Of a stretch of DNA of 42,053 bases, positions 33,843 to 41,660 are shown one piece after another. This stretch comes from Lentisphaerota bacterium. Its GTDB lineage: Bacteria > Verrucomicrobiota > Kiritimatiellia > UBA8416 > VGWJ01. Each line of letters starts with the position of its first letter. Within the stretch, counting starts at the first letter, position 1. The stretch spans positions 1 through 42,053 of the forward strand of contig VGWJ01000022.1 in NCBI GenBank assembly GCA_016873635.1, written 5' to 3'. Below the pieces are notes generated by a model. It was not told the origin of the DNA, made no database searches, and saw nothing but the letters and a program-made list of their open reading frames with translations. A program made the position numbers and the translations under genes.

Positions 33843-33898
33843 GGTTGTTGGTTACGGGTTATCGGTTGTCGGTGGTCGGTTGTCGGTGGTCGGTTGTT
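33843..33898. repeat. Eight-unit heptamer array abutting the glycosyltransferase start
   Basis: Eight 7-base units (plus-strand GGTTGTT, GGTTATC, GGTTGTC, GGTGGTC and so on) run from 33843 to 33898. Read on the minus strand they are AACCGAC/AACCGAT-type units that end immediately before the ATG at 33841. No Shine-Dalgarno sequence is present. The same unit, in the same sense relative to the gene, precedes the RND gene at 37557. Confidence 0.75.
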
Positions 33899-33935
33899 GG
33901 GCGTTGAATACTCTCGACCGTGGGTTGCGGACGCA

Positions 33936-33944
33936 TGCTATGAT
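33936..33944 (+). promoter_or_regulatory. Extended -10 promoter candidate upstream of larE
   Basis: TGC immediately followed by TATGAT (33939-33944) forms an extended -10 element. No good -35 is needed with this type. It precedes the MITE-like element, so if used, the element lies in the larE leader. Confidence 0.35.
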
Positions 33945-33974
33945 ACCGGCTTGTTAGAAGGAAGCGAAAAAACG

Positions 33975-34105
33975 GGCCTGCCGTAACCGGTCAGTTATGC
34001 AGGGAGGCGAGGTAGGGCGGACCGTCCCGGTCCGCCGCGGCGCGGCGGGACGCCGCGCCCTACCGGCGTGTTTCCACCGCGTAACTGACCCACTACGGCC
34101 TGCCG
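33975..34105. mobile_element. MITE-like element with 8-9 bp target duplication, nested palindromes
   Basis: GGCCTGCCG occurs at 33975-33983 and 34097-34105. Between them, terminal inverted repeats of about 18 bases (33983-34000 and 34079-34096, 14 of 18 matching, core GGTCAGTTA) bound a 114-base element. Inside, GGTAGGGC (34011-34018) pairs with GCCCTACC (34057-34064), enclosing two further hairpins: GGACC/GGTCC (34019-34023 with 34029-34033) and CGCGGCG/CGCCGCG (34041-34047 with 34051-34057). The RNA or single-stranded DNA would thus fold as a cloverleaf. There is no transposase ORF. A flanking duplication of this length is strong evidence for insertion. It sits between a candidate promoter and larE. 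Confidence 0.75.
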
Positions 34106-34137
34106 CCATCGCGGGCGCGGCCCCGAATGGAGGCGGA

Positions 34138-34998
34138 ATGCCGGAATCATGCGACGGTGCGCGGGCCGGCGCGGAAACGCGGCGCAAGCTTGACAGGCTG
34201 CGCGCCCTTCTCCGCGCGACCGACGGCCTGGCGGTGGCCTATTCGGGCGGCGTGGACAGCACGTTCCTGGCGGCCGTGGCCGCGGCCGAGCTCGGCGACC
34301 GGGCGCTGGCGGTGACGGCCCTTTCGCCGACCTATCCGGCGCGCGAGCAGGCCGAGGCCGGCGAGCTGGCCGCCCGCATCGGCATTCGCCAGGTCACGGT
34401 CGAATCGAACGAGCTGGAAATCCCGGGGTTCAGCGACAACCCGCCCGAGCGCTGTTACTATTGCAAGAGGGAGCTCTTCGCCGTTCTGCGCCGCGCGGCG
34501 CGCGAGCACGGCCTGGGGGCGGTGGCGGACGGAACCAACGCGGACGACTTGCGCGATTACCGCCCCGGGCGCCGCGCGGCGCGGGAGAGCGGCGTCATGT
34601 CGCCGCTGCTGGAAGCCGGGCTCGGCAAGGACGAGATCAGGGCGCTGTCGCGGGACATGGGCCTGCCCACCGCGGACAAGCCGGCCCAGGCGTGCCTGGC
34701 TTCGCGGTTTCCGTACGGGTCGCGCATTACCGCCGCGAAACTCGCGCAGGTGGATGCCGTGGAGCGTGTCCTGCGCGAGTCCGGCTTCAGGCAGGTGCGG
34801 GTGCGGCATCACGGCGAGACCGCGCGCATCGAGGTCGGCGCGGCGGAGATCGCGCGCCTGCTGGACGCGCCGCTGCGCGCGAAAGTCGTTTGCGCCGGCA
34901 AGGCGGCCGGATTTGCCTACGTCACGCTGGACCTGCAGGGCTACCGCACGGGCAGCCTGAACGAAACGCTGACGGACAAGCCGCCGGATTCCGCGTGA
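34138..34998 (+). CDS. larE: LarE-type ATP-dependent sacrificial sulfur transferase
   Basis: This 286-residue protein has the PP-loop AYSGGVDST (34-42), which activates its substrate by adenylation. CYYCKRELF follows, then DGTNADD and KPAQACLASRFPYG. Cys186 in the last motif matches the sacrificial Cys of LarE, whose sulfur is used for the nickel-pincer cofactor of lactate racemase and related enzymes. GGAGG (34129-34133) precedes the ATG at 34138 by 4 bases; the longer frame runs back through the MITE-like element. larA, larB and larC are not in the window, so its user enzyme is unknown. It is followed, 78 bases later, by the efflux operon. Confidence 0.85.
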   Translation: MPESCDGARAGAETRRKLDRLRALLRATDGLAVAYSGGVDSTFLAAVAAAELGDRALAVTALSPTYPAREQAEAGELAARIGIRQVTVESNELEIPGFSDNPPERCYYCKRELFAVLRRAAREHGLGAVADGTNADDLRDYRPGRRAARESGVMSPLLEAGLGKDEIRALSRDMGLPTADKPAQACLASRFPYGSRITAAKLAQVDAVERVLRESGFRQVRVRHHGETARIEVGAAEIARLLDAPLRAKVVCAGKAAGFAYVTLDLQGYRTGSLNETLTDKPPDSA

Positions 34999-35023
34999 CA
35001 CGGGGGTTGATGGGGGATACTGT
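34995..35023 (+). promoter_or_regulatory. Candidate promoter of the efflux operon
   Basis: GTGACA (34995-35000) and TACTGT (35018-35023) are 17 bases apart, at the end of larE and 54 bases before the TolC-type gene. Both boxes are moderate matches. Confidence 0.35.
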
Positions 35024-35076
35024 TTGCCTTTTCAGTTCCGCCCCGGCCGTCTTCCCGAGGCCGCGACGAGACTGCC

Positions 35077-36396
35077 ATGATGAGCATATCCGTCAGATGC
35101 GTCGCCCCCGTGGCGGCGCTTTTTCTCGCGATTCCGGCGCTTGCCGACACGAACGCGGTCGCCATTCTGACCCTCGAGGACTGCGTCGGCGTGGCCTTGC
35201 GCACCGGCGGAGCGGCGGCCCTGGCGCGCTACGACCAGGCGATCGCGGGCACGCTCGTGGGCCAGGCCGCGGCGGGGCTCAGGCCGCGGGTCTCCGTTAA
35301 CGGGTCCTACACGCGGCTGGACCGCGTGGACGACCTGGACCTCGGACCGGCGCGCATCGCCACGGCCGACGAGAACAACGCCTCGGCCGGGGCGCACTTT
35401 TCCCAGGTTCTCTACCCGGGCGGCGGCGTTCACGCCGCCCTGGCCGCGGCCAAGCTGGGCAAGCGGGCGGCGGACTGGACGCGGGCGGACGCCGAACAGC
35501 GCGTGATCAGGGACGTGCGCCTCGCGTTCTACGACGTCCTGGCCGCGCGGTCCGCGCTGAAGGTGCAGCAGGAGGCGGTCCTGCAGCTCGGCCTGGCCAT
35601 GCGCCAGACGCGCATCCGTTTCGCGGAAGGGACGGCCTCCGAGTTCGACAAGCTGCGCTCCGAGCTGGACTTCGCCAACGCCTCGCGCGATCTGCTGCGC
35701 GCGAAGAACGACGCCGACACGTCCATGGTCGCGCTGGGGCGCCTGCTCAACATGGACCTGGCGGCGTTCGACGTGACCGGCGAACTGCCGCTGGAGACGG
35801 TGACGGCGGACAAGGCGAAGCTCCAGGCGCGCGCGGCGAGGGAAAGGCCGACCGTGCTGGCCATGGCCTCCGCGATCGAAGCGGCGCACAAGGATCTGGC
35901 GGCCGCCCGGGGCAGCCGCCTGCCGAGCCTCGTGGCGCTGCTCAACTACGACTGGGGCAACCGGTTCTCCGCGGCCGAGCTTGAAAACGAATTCGAGTGG
36001 CACTGGACGGCCGGCCTGGGCATGGAATGGAATCTCTGGGACGGCGGGCGGACCGCGCAGCTCCTGCGGCAGAAGATGCTCGAGCTCGAGAAGGCGCGCG
36101 TGGAATACGCGGAGCTGGCCAAGACGGCCCGCATGGAGGTGAGCCTGGCCTGGCTGGAAATGGGAAATGCCGTCCAGGCGCTGGAGGGCCGGCGCGAAGA
36201 GGCCGAACTGGCCGCGAAGGCGCTGGAGATCGCGCGCACGAGCTACGAGGCGGGCGTGGCCACGTACCTGGACTTTGTGGAAGCGAACGTGGCGGCCGCC
36301 GCGGCCAGGCTCGGAATCGTGCAGGCGCTGCGCCGGCACGCCGCGGCGACCGCCAGGCTGAAATACGCGTGCGGCAGCGAGGACCTGGGCGAATGA
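35077..36396 (+). CDS. TolC-family outer-membrane efflux channel
   Basis: This 439-residue protein has a signal peptide (about 1-23, ending PALAD) and the two-repeat coiled-coil layout of outer-membrane efflux proteins: LTLEDCVGVALRTGG, RPRVSVNGSYTRLD, ADAEQRVIRDVRLAFYDVLA, FAEGTASEFDKLRSELDFAN, and in the second half RMEVSLAWLEMGNAVQALE and SYEAGVATYLDFVEANV. It forms the trimeric exit duct for the RND pump. The ATG at 35077 (or the next codon) has only a weak purine stretch upstream. Its stop overlaps the adaptor start by 4 bases. Confidence 0.9.
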   Translation: MMSISVRCVAPVAALFLAIPALADTNAVAILTLEDCVGVALRTGGAAALARYDQAIAGTLVGQAAAGLRPRVSVNGSYTRLDRVDDLDLGPARIATADENNASAGAHFSQVLYPGGGVHAALAAAKLGKRAADWTRADAEQRVIRDVRLAFYDVLAARSALKVQQEAVLQLGLAMRQTRIRFAEGTASEFDKLRSELDFANASRDLLRAKNDADTSMVALGRLLNMDLAAFDVTGELPLETVTADKAKLQARAARERPTVLAMASAIEAAHKDLAAARGSRLPSLVALLNYDWGNRFSAAELENEFEWHWTAGLGMEWNLWDGGRTAQLLRQKMLELEKARVEYAELAKTARMEVSLAWLEMGNAVQALEGRREEAELAAKALEIARTSYEAGVATYLDFVEANVAAAAARLGIVQALRRHAAATARLKYACGSEDLGE

Positions 36397-37481
36397 GCGC
36401 AAACCGAAAGGTGATTCTCGTGGTGTCCGCCCTGACGGCGGGCGCGCTGGCTTTCTCGGTCGGCAGGGCCGTCGTGCGCAAGGCGCGGCGCGAGGAGACG
36501 CGCTCGATCGAGGATATCCGCAAGGAGCAGGGCGTTCCGGTCCGGACGATTCCGCCCTTGCGCACGAACCTGACGGCGGCGGTCGTCCTGGACGGGACGG
36601 TGGAGCCCCGCGAGCGGGGCTACGCCACGGCGCAAGTGGATGAACGCGTCAAGCGCATACTGGTCGATGAAGGCGACCGCGTCGCGGCCGGCGACGAGCC
36701 GACGCTTCTGGTGGAGCTCGACGACCGGGAAGCGCTGGCGGCGCGGGCGTCCGCCGAGACGGCTTATGACGACGCGCGGGCGAACTTCGCGCGCGCCGAA
36801 GCGCTGTTCAAGGGCGGCGGCATTTCCGAGAAGGACCGCGACCAGGCCCGCGTGGCCCTGGCCGCGGCCGAGGCCAGGCGCGTGGCCGCCGAAAAGCGGC
36901 TGGCCAACTGCAAAGTCTATGCGCCGATCGCCGGCACGGTCGCCCGGCGCCACACCGACCCCGGGGCGGTGACGAAGATGGGCGAGGCGCTGATCGAAAT
37001 CGTCGACGCTTCAAGCCTCAAGGTGGAGGCCCGCGCCCCGGAAAAGGCCGTGCCGCACCTGCGCGCGGGCATGCCGTGCGAAATCACGATCGGCGCGGAG
37101 GGGAACCGCGAGCCCCTGCGGGCCGAGATCTCCGCGCTGAATCCCGAGTTGGACCCCGTGACCCGCGACCTGACCGTCACCTGCCGTCTGGCGGACCCGC
37201 CCGAAGGCGTGGTTCCCGGCATGTTCGCGCGGGTGCGGGTGCGCTACCGCGAGCACAAAGGCGTGCTGGCGGTGCCCGAGGAGGCGGAGGTGCAAAACGC
37301 CGGGCACGCCGGCGTCTACGTCGTCACGGCGGACGGGATCGCGCGCTTCAGGCCGGTCGAGGTCGGCCTGCGCGACAACGGCTGGGTGGAAATCGTGTCG
37401 GGGCTCCGGGAGTCCGAGACGGTCATCGCTGACGGACACCGGCAGCTTTCCGACGGCGCAAGAATCCTGGTCCGGGACTGA
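36393..37481 (+). CDS. RND efflux periplasmic adaptor (membrane fusion protein)
   Basis: This 362-residue protein has an N-terminal anchor helix (about 6-25), a barrel-sandwich lipoyl half (VDERVKRILVDEGDRVAAGD), an alpha-hairpin (about 115-170; EALFKGGGISEKDRDQARVA), the second lipoyl half (NCKVYAPIAGTVARRHTDPG), and a beta-barrel with the membrane-proximal domain (VPEEAEVQNAGHAGVYVV). This is the HlyD/AcrA-like adaptor pattern. The ATG overlaps the TolC-type stop (ATGA). It bridges the pump and the channel. Confidence 0.9.
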   Translation: MSANRKVILVVSALTAGALAFSVGRAVVRKARREETRSIEDIRKEQGVPVRTIPPLRTNLTAAVVLDGTVEPRERGYATAQVDERVKRILVDEGDRVAAGDEPTLLVELDDREALAARASAETAYDDARANFARAEALFKGGGISEKDRDQARVALAAAEARRVAAEKRLANCKVYAPIAGTVARRHTDPGAVTKMGEALIEIVDASSLKVEARAPEKAVPHLRAGMPCEITIGAEGNREPLRAEISALNPELDPVTRDLTVTCRLADPPEGVVPGMFARVRVRYREHKGVLAVPEEAEVQNAGHAGVYVVTADGIARFRPVEVGLRDNGWVEIVSGLRESETVIADGHRQLSDGARILVRD

Positions 37482-37515
37482 GGCCCGCGACAGGCGCGAC
37501 GCAGGACCGGCATCA

Positions 37516-37556
37516 CCGACAACCGACAACCGACAACCGATAACCGATAACCGACC
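37516..37556. repeat. Heptamer array abutting the RND pump start
   Basis: Units CCGACAA (three), CCGATAA (two) and CCGACC fill 37516-37556 and end directly before the ATG at 37557. There is no Shine-Dalgarno sequence. The array is the same family as that at 33843-33898 when each is read in the sense of its gene. Confidence 0.8.
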
Positions 37557-40500
37557 ATGTTCGTATCCGACATCTGTATCAAGCGCCCGGTCCTGGCGTC
37601 GGTGGTGATGATCATCACCGCGATCCTCGGGATGTCCAGCTATTCGCGCCTCGGGGTCGAGCTTTTTCCCGATATCGAGTTCCCGATGACCGTCGTCACC
37701 ACCGCCTATCCCGGCGCCGGCCCGGACGAAATCGAGACGCTGGTCACCAAGCCGATCGAGGACAACCTCACGCTGGTTGACAACGTCAAGTACATCCAGT
37801 CCTATTCGTCCGAGGGCCTGTCAACGGTCATGGTGCGCTTCGAGATGGGCACGGATCTGGACGTGGCCGCCAGCGACGTGCGGGACCAGGTCAACCAGGT
37901 CCAGGCCGTGCTGCCCGACGACGCCGAGAGCCCGGTAGTCACGAAGCTGGACCCCCAGGCTTTCCCCGTCATGCGCCTGGCGGCGTCCGGGGATCTGCCC
38001 CTCATGGACCTGTACCAGGCCGCCGACGACATCATCCGCACGGAGCTGGGCAGGATCCAGGGCGTGGGCCTGATCCGGATCGTGGGAGGCGAGCATCGCG
38101 AGATCCGCGTCGAAGTGGACCAGGCGCGCCTGGAGGCGAGCGGGGTCTCCATCGGCCAGGTCATCGCCGCGATCGCCGGCGCGAACGTGGAGATTCCCGG
38201 CGGACGCATCAGCCGCGGCGGCCGGGAATACGCGGTCCGCGTCTTCGGCAAGATCGACGATCTCGACCTTATCGCGGAAACGCCCCTGCCGGGCGCGCCG
38301 TCCGTGCGCGTGGGCGACGTCGCCGAAGTCAGGGACACCGTCGCCGAGGTCCGCACGATGACCAGGCACAACGGCCGCGGCAGCGTCGGCGTGGAGGTTC
38401 TCAAGAAGGGGGACGCCAACACGGTCCTGGTGGGGCGGGAAGTGCGCGCCGCGATCGCGCGGCTGAACGACGGCCCGCTGCCGGCCTCCGTCGCGGTGGA
38501 CGTCGTCACGGACGATTCGGTTTTCATTCGCGACGTGATACGCGAGGTGCGGGACAACATGATCCAGGGCATCGTCCTGACGGCGCTCGCCCTTTACCTG
38601 TTCCTGCACAGCGGCCGGGGAACGTTTGTCATCGGGCTGGCCATGCCCACTTCCGTCATCGCCACCTTTGTCGCGCTGTACGCGGCGGGCTACTCCGTCA
38701 ACATCATGAGCATGATGGGGCTGGCCATCTCCATCGGGATCCTGGTGAACAACGCCATCCTGGTGCTGGAGAACATCCATCGCCATATCGACCTGGGGGA
38801 CGACCCGAAGACGGCCGCGTCGCGGGGAACTTCGGAGATCGCGCTGGCCGTCTCCAGCACGACCCTGACGAATCTCGTGGTCTTTCTGCCGATCGCTTTC
38901 ATGGAGTCGATCGTGGGGCAGGTCTTCCGGCAGTTTGCCATGACGATCGTGTTTTCCACGTTCTTCTCGCTGTTCGTCTCCTTCACTCTCACGCCGATGG
39001 CGGCGAGCCTGCTGCTGCGCGGCCGGACGGAGGAAGAGCGCCTCCTGAAGGCGCGCACGCGGCGGATCTACGCGGCCTGGGACGGCATCTACGATTCCAT
39101 GGCGAGGTGGTACGAGAAAGCGGTCAGGCGCTGCCTGGCGCATCCCTGGCTTACGCTCGCGCTCACGGCCGCGGCGGTGGCGCTGGTCATGCTGACGGTT
39201 CCGCGGCTGATCGGCGGCGAATTCTTTCCGGAAACCGACCAGGGACAGTTCGCGGTGGATATCGAGACCGACGTGTCGAGTTCGCTCGAATACACCGACG
39301 GCGTAGCGCGGCGGGTGGAGGAGATCCTGGCCGCGATACCGGAGCTGGATCAGGTATACGCCACGGTCGGCAGCCAGGCGGGCGGCCACCTCGCGGGAAG
39401 CGCGGAGGCGCCCAACCGGGCGCAGGTCGTCGTGAAGCTGGTGGACGTGCAAAAGCGCCGCCGCTCCACCGCGCGGATCATGGCGGCCCTGCGTCCGGAG
39501 CTTGCCGCGGTCGTGGGCGCCAGGCTGGCGGTCAAGGCCACGCAGGAAGGCGGCCCCGGCGGCACGCCGATCGAGCTGGAAGTGCGCGGCGAGGACTTCG
39601 ACGTGCTCAACTCGATCGCGGCGGACGTCCTGACCGTGAGCCGCGGCGGCACGCTGGGCGGCGTGGAATACGCGCCGGTGCCCGGGCTGGTGGACGCCGA
39701 CACCGACTGGCGCGCGGGGAAGCCCGAGATCGGCCTGCGGCCGGAACGGACCCGCATGCGGCAGCGGCAAGTCTCCATCGAGAGTCTGGCCGCGGCGATC
39801 CGCTCCTACTACACCGGCACGGTGGCGACCCGCTACCGCGAGGGCGACGACGAATACGACGTGCGCGTCCAGCTTCGGGACGAAGACCGGCGGCGGTTCG
39901 CGGCCTTGAGCGACCTGACCGTGCAGGCCGGCGACGGGCGCCTCGTGCGCGTGAGCGAAGTGGCGGAAGAGGTCCGCTCCACCGGCCCGACGCACCTCGC
40001 GCGCAAGGACCGCCAGCACATGGTGAAAGTGTCGGGCAACACGAGCGGGCGCACCTCCGGCGAAGTGCACAAGGACATGGTCGCGCGCATCGCCGCTGTC
40101 CGGCTGCCGGAGGGATACACGTTCCGCTGGGCGGGCGACATCGAGTTCATGCAGGAGAATTTCCGGGACCTTTACAACGCGATGCTGCTGGCGACCGTGC
40201 TGACTTACCTGCTGCTGGCCGGCATGCTGGAGTCGTGGAAGCTGTCGCTGCTGGTGATGCTGTCGCTGCCCATATCGTTCGCGGGAGTCTTTATCGGGCT
40301 GCTGATTCGCGGCTCGACAATCAACATCTTCTCGCTGATGGGGATGGTCATGCTGATCGGCCTGGTCATCAACAACTCCATCGTGATCATCGACTACATC
40401 GGCGTCGTGCGACAGACGGAACGTCTTCCGCTGCTGGAAGCCATCCCGAAGGCCTGCGCCGTGAGGCTGCGCCCGCTGCTCATGGCCGAGGCCACGACGG

Positions 40501-40679
40501 TGATCGCGCTGGTGCCGCTGGCCATGGGCTCGGGCGCCGGCGGCGAATACCGCGCCCCGATGGCGGTGACGGAGATGGGCGGCATGCTGGCCGGCGCGAT
40601 GCTTTCGCTGATCGTCGCGCCCGTGCTGTATTACCTTGCCTTCCGCCGCGCCGAGCGGAAGGCGGCGTCCGGCGCGTAG
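37557..40679 (+). CDS. RND efflux transporter (HAE1/AcrB-like) with Asn at proton-relay positions
   Basis: This 1040-residue pump has the twelve-helix, two-lobe layout of HAE1-type RND proteins: FVSDICIKRPVLASVVMIIT at the N-terminus, TAYPGAGPDEIETLVTKPIE, a first transmembrane block (about 335-545) and a second (about 865-1030). In helix 4 the usual Asp-Asp or Asp-Asn pair is Asn398-Asn399 (GILVNNAILVLEN). In helix 10 the position matching AcrB Lys940 is Asn939 (GLVINNSIVIID). The Arg of LRPLLM is kept. Proton coupling through the known triad is therefore not possible as drawn. It is the third gene of the TolC/adaptor/pump operon; substrate unknown. The ATG has no ribosome-binding site but a heptamer array. 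Confidence 0.9.
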   Translation: MFVSDICIKRPVLASVVMIITAILGMSSYSRLGVELFPDIEFPMTVVTTAYPGAGPDEIETLVTKPIEDNLTLVDNVKYIQSYSSEGLSTVMVRFEMGTDLDVAASDVRDQVNQVQAVLPDDAESPVVTKLDPQAFPVMRLAASGDLPLMDLYQAADDIIRTELGRIQGVGLIRIVGGEHREIRVEVDQARLEASGVSIGQVIAAIAGANVEIPGGRISRGGREYAVRVFGKIDDLDLIAETPLPGAPSVRVGDVAEVRDTVAEVRTMTRHNGRGSVGVEVLKKGDANTVLVGREVRAAIARLNDGPLPASVAVDVVTDDSVFIRDVIREVRDNMIQGIVLTALALYLFLHSGRGTFVIGLAMPTSVIATFVALYAAGYSVNIMSMMGLAISIGILVNNAILVLENIHRHIDLGDDPKTAASRGTSEIALAVSSTTLTNLVVFLPIAFMESIVGQVFRQFAMTIVFSTFFSLFVSFTLTPMAASLLLRGRTEEERLLKARTRRIYAAWDGIYDSMARWYEKAVRRCLAHPWLTLALTAAAVALVMLTVPRLIGGEFFPETDQGQFAVDIETDVSSSLEYTDGVARRVEEILAAIPELDQVYATVGSQAGGHLAGSAEAPNRAQVVVKLVDVQKRRRSTARIMAALRPELAAVVGARLAVKATQEGGPGGTPIELEVRGEDFDVLNSIAADVLTVSRGGTLGGVEYAPVPGLVDADTDWRAGKPEIGLRPERTRMRQRQVSIESLAAAIRSYYTGTVATRYREGDDEYDVRVQLRDEDRRRFAALSDLTVQAGDGRLVRVSEVAEEVRSTGPTHLARKDRQHMVKVSGNTSGRTSGEVHKDMVARIAAVRLPEGYTFRWAGDIEFMQENFRDLYNAMLLATVLTYLLLAGMLESWKLSLLVMLSLPISFAGVFIGLLIRGSTINIFSLMGMVMLIGLVINNSIVIIDYIGVVRQTERLPLLEAIPKACAVRLRPLLMAEATTVIALVPLAMGSGAGGEYRAPMAVTEMGGMLAGAMLSLIVAPVLYYLAFRRAERKAASGA

Positions 40680-40811
40680 CGCGGCCGGCGGCAGAGACAG
40701 TGAAATGCCGGGCTGGAAGTAGAGTCGGGCACGGTCAAGGAACACGGTGAAGTGAACGGCGCGCCATCAGAGGCCCGACTGAACCCTGAACCCGAACCCG
40801 GGCGCCTGCGC

Positions 40812-41600
40812 ATGACCTTGGAACCGTCAACAGACCGCGAACCGGAAGAGGCCGACGGCGACGGGCTCAGGAAATCGTTCCTGGGTCATCTCGAAGACCT
40901 GCGCGCCATGCTCATCAGGTCCGGCGTGGCGCTGGCCGTCTGCATGCTGGCGGTCATTCCGCTGGCGCCGCGCATCCTGAACCTGGCCAAAATCCCGCTG
41001 GTCAGGGCCGGGAAAGATCCCGAGGAGTTCCTGCGCGTCATGGCGGTGGGCGCGGGCCTTTCCATCACCATGCGGATCGTGTTCTGGGGCGGGCTTATCG
41101 TGAGCCTGCCGCTGATTCTCTGGTTCGTGGGCCGGTTCGTGTTCCCGGGGTTGACGCGCCGGGAGCGCCGGGCCGCGCTGACCGCGCTGGGCGCCGCCAC
41201 CGTGCTTTTCGCCGGCGGCGTCCTGATGGGCTACCTGGCGATGCTGCCCTTCGGCCTGCGGATGATGTTCCGCGTCAGCGATTGGGTGGGGGCGCCGCTG
41301 GCTTTCGTGGAGCTGGGCGACTACGTCGGCTTCGTGCTGCGGTTCCTGCTGGCGTTCGGGATCACCTTCGAGCTGCCCGTGGTGGTGCTGGCGCTGGGCG
41401 CGCTGGGGATCGTCACGCAGGCCCAGTTGCGGAAAAAGCGGCGGCACGTGATTGTGGCGCTGATGGCGGTCGCCATGGTCGTCACGCCGACAACCGATCC
41501 CTACACCATGCTCCTCATGGCGGCCCCGCTCGTCGCCCTGTACGAAGCGTGTATCTGGATCCTGTGGTACCGCGAACGGAAAGACCGCCGCAAAAGATAG
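40812..41600 (+). CDS. tatC: Twin-arginine translocase subunit TatC
   Basis: This 262-residue protein has a hydrophilic N-terminus and then the TatC hallmark FLGHLEDLRAMLIR, six hydrophobic segments, FVFPGLTRRERRA, and FVLRFLLAFGITFELPVVV with the conserved Phe-Glu-x-Pro (FELP). It recognises twin-arginine signal peptides and forms the Tat receptor. No tatA or tatB is in the window. The ATG at 40812 gives a normal N-terminus; a GTG at 40752 with AAGGA further upstream is an alternative, but the extra 20 codons pass through a short CTGAACC heptamer repeat (40779-40798) and look untranslated. Confidence 0.85.
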   Translation: MTLEPSTDREPEEADGDGLRKSFLGHLEDLRAMLIRSGVALAVCMLAVIPLAPRILNLAKIPLVRAGKDPEEFLRVMAVGAGLSITMRIVFWGGLIVSLPLILWFVGRFVFPGLTRRERRAALTALGAATVLFAGGVLMGYLAMLPFGLRMMFRVSDWVGAPLAFVELGDYVGFVLRFLLAFGITFELPVVVLALGALGIVTQAQLRKKRRHVIVALMAVAMVVTPTTDPYTMLLMAAPLVALYEACIWILWYRERKDRRKR

Positions 41601-41660
41601 GCCTCGACATCCCGCTGCTGCCGCCCGCCTCCTTTCCCTGCCGATTTCTTGTTGCCTTGA

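Noticed and set aside
37821-40745. 974-codon minus-strand frame opposite the RND pump
   Set aside because: Antisense shadow of a well-conserved pump gene.
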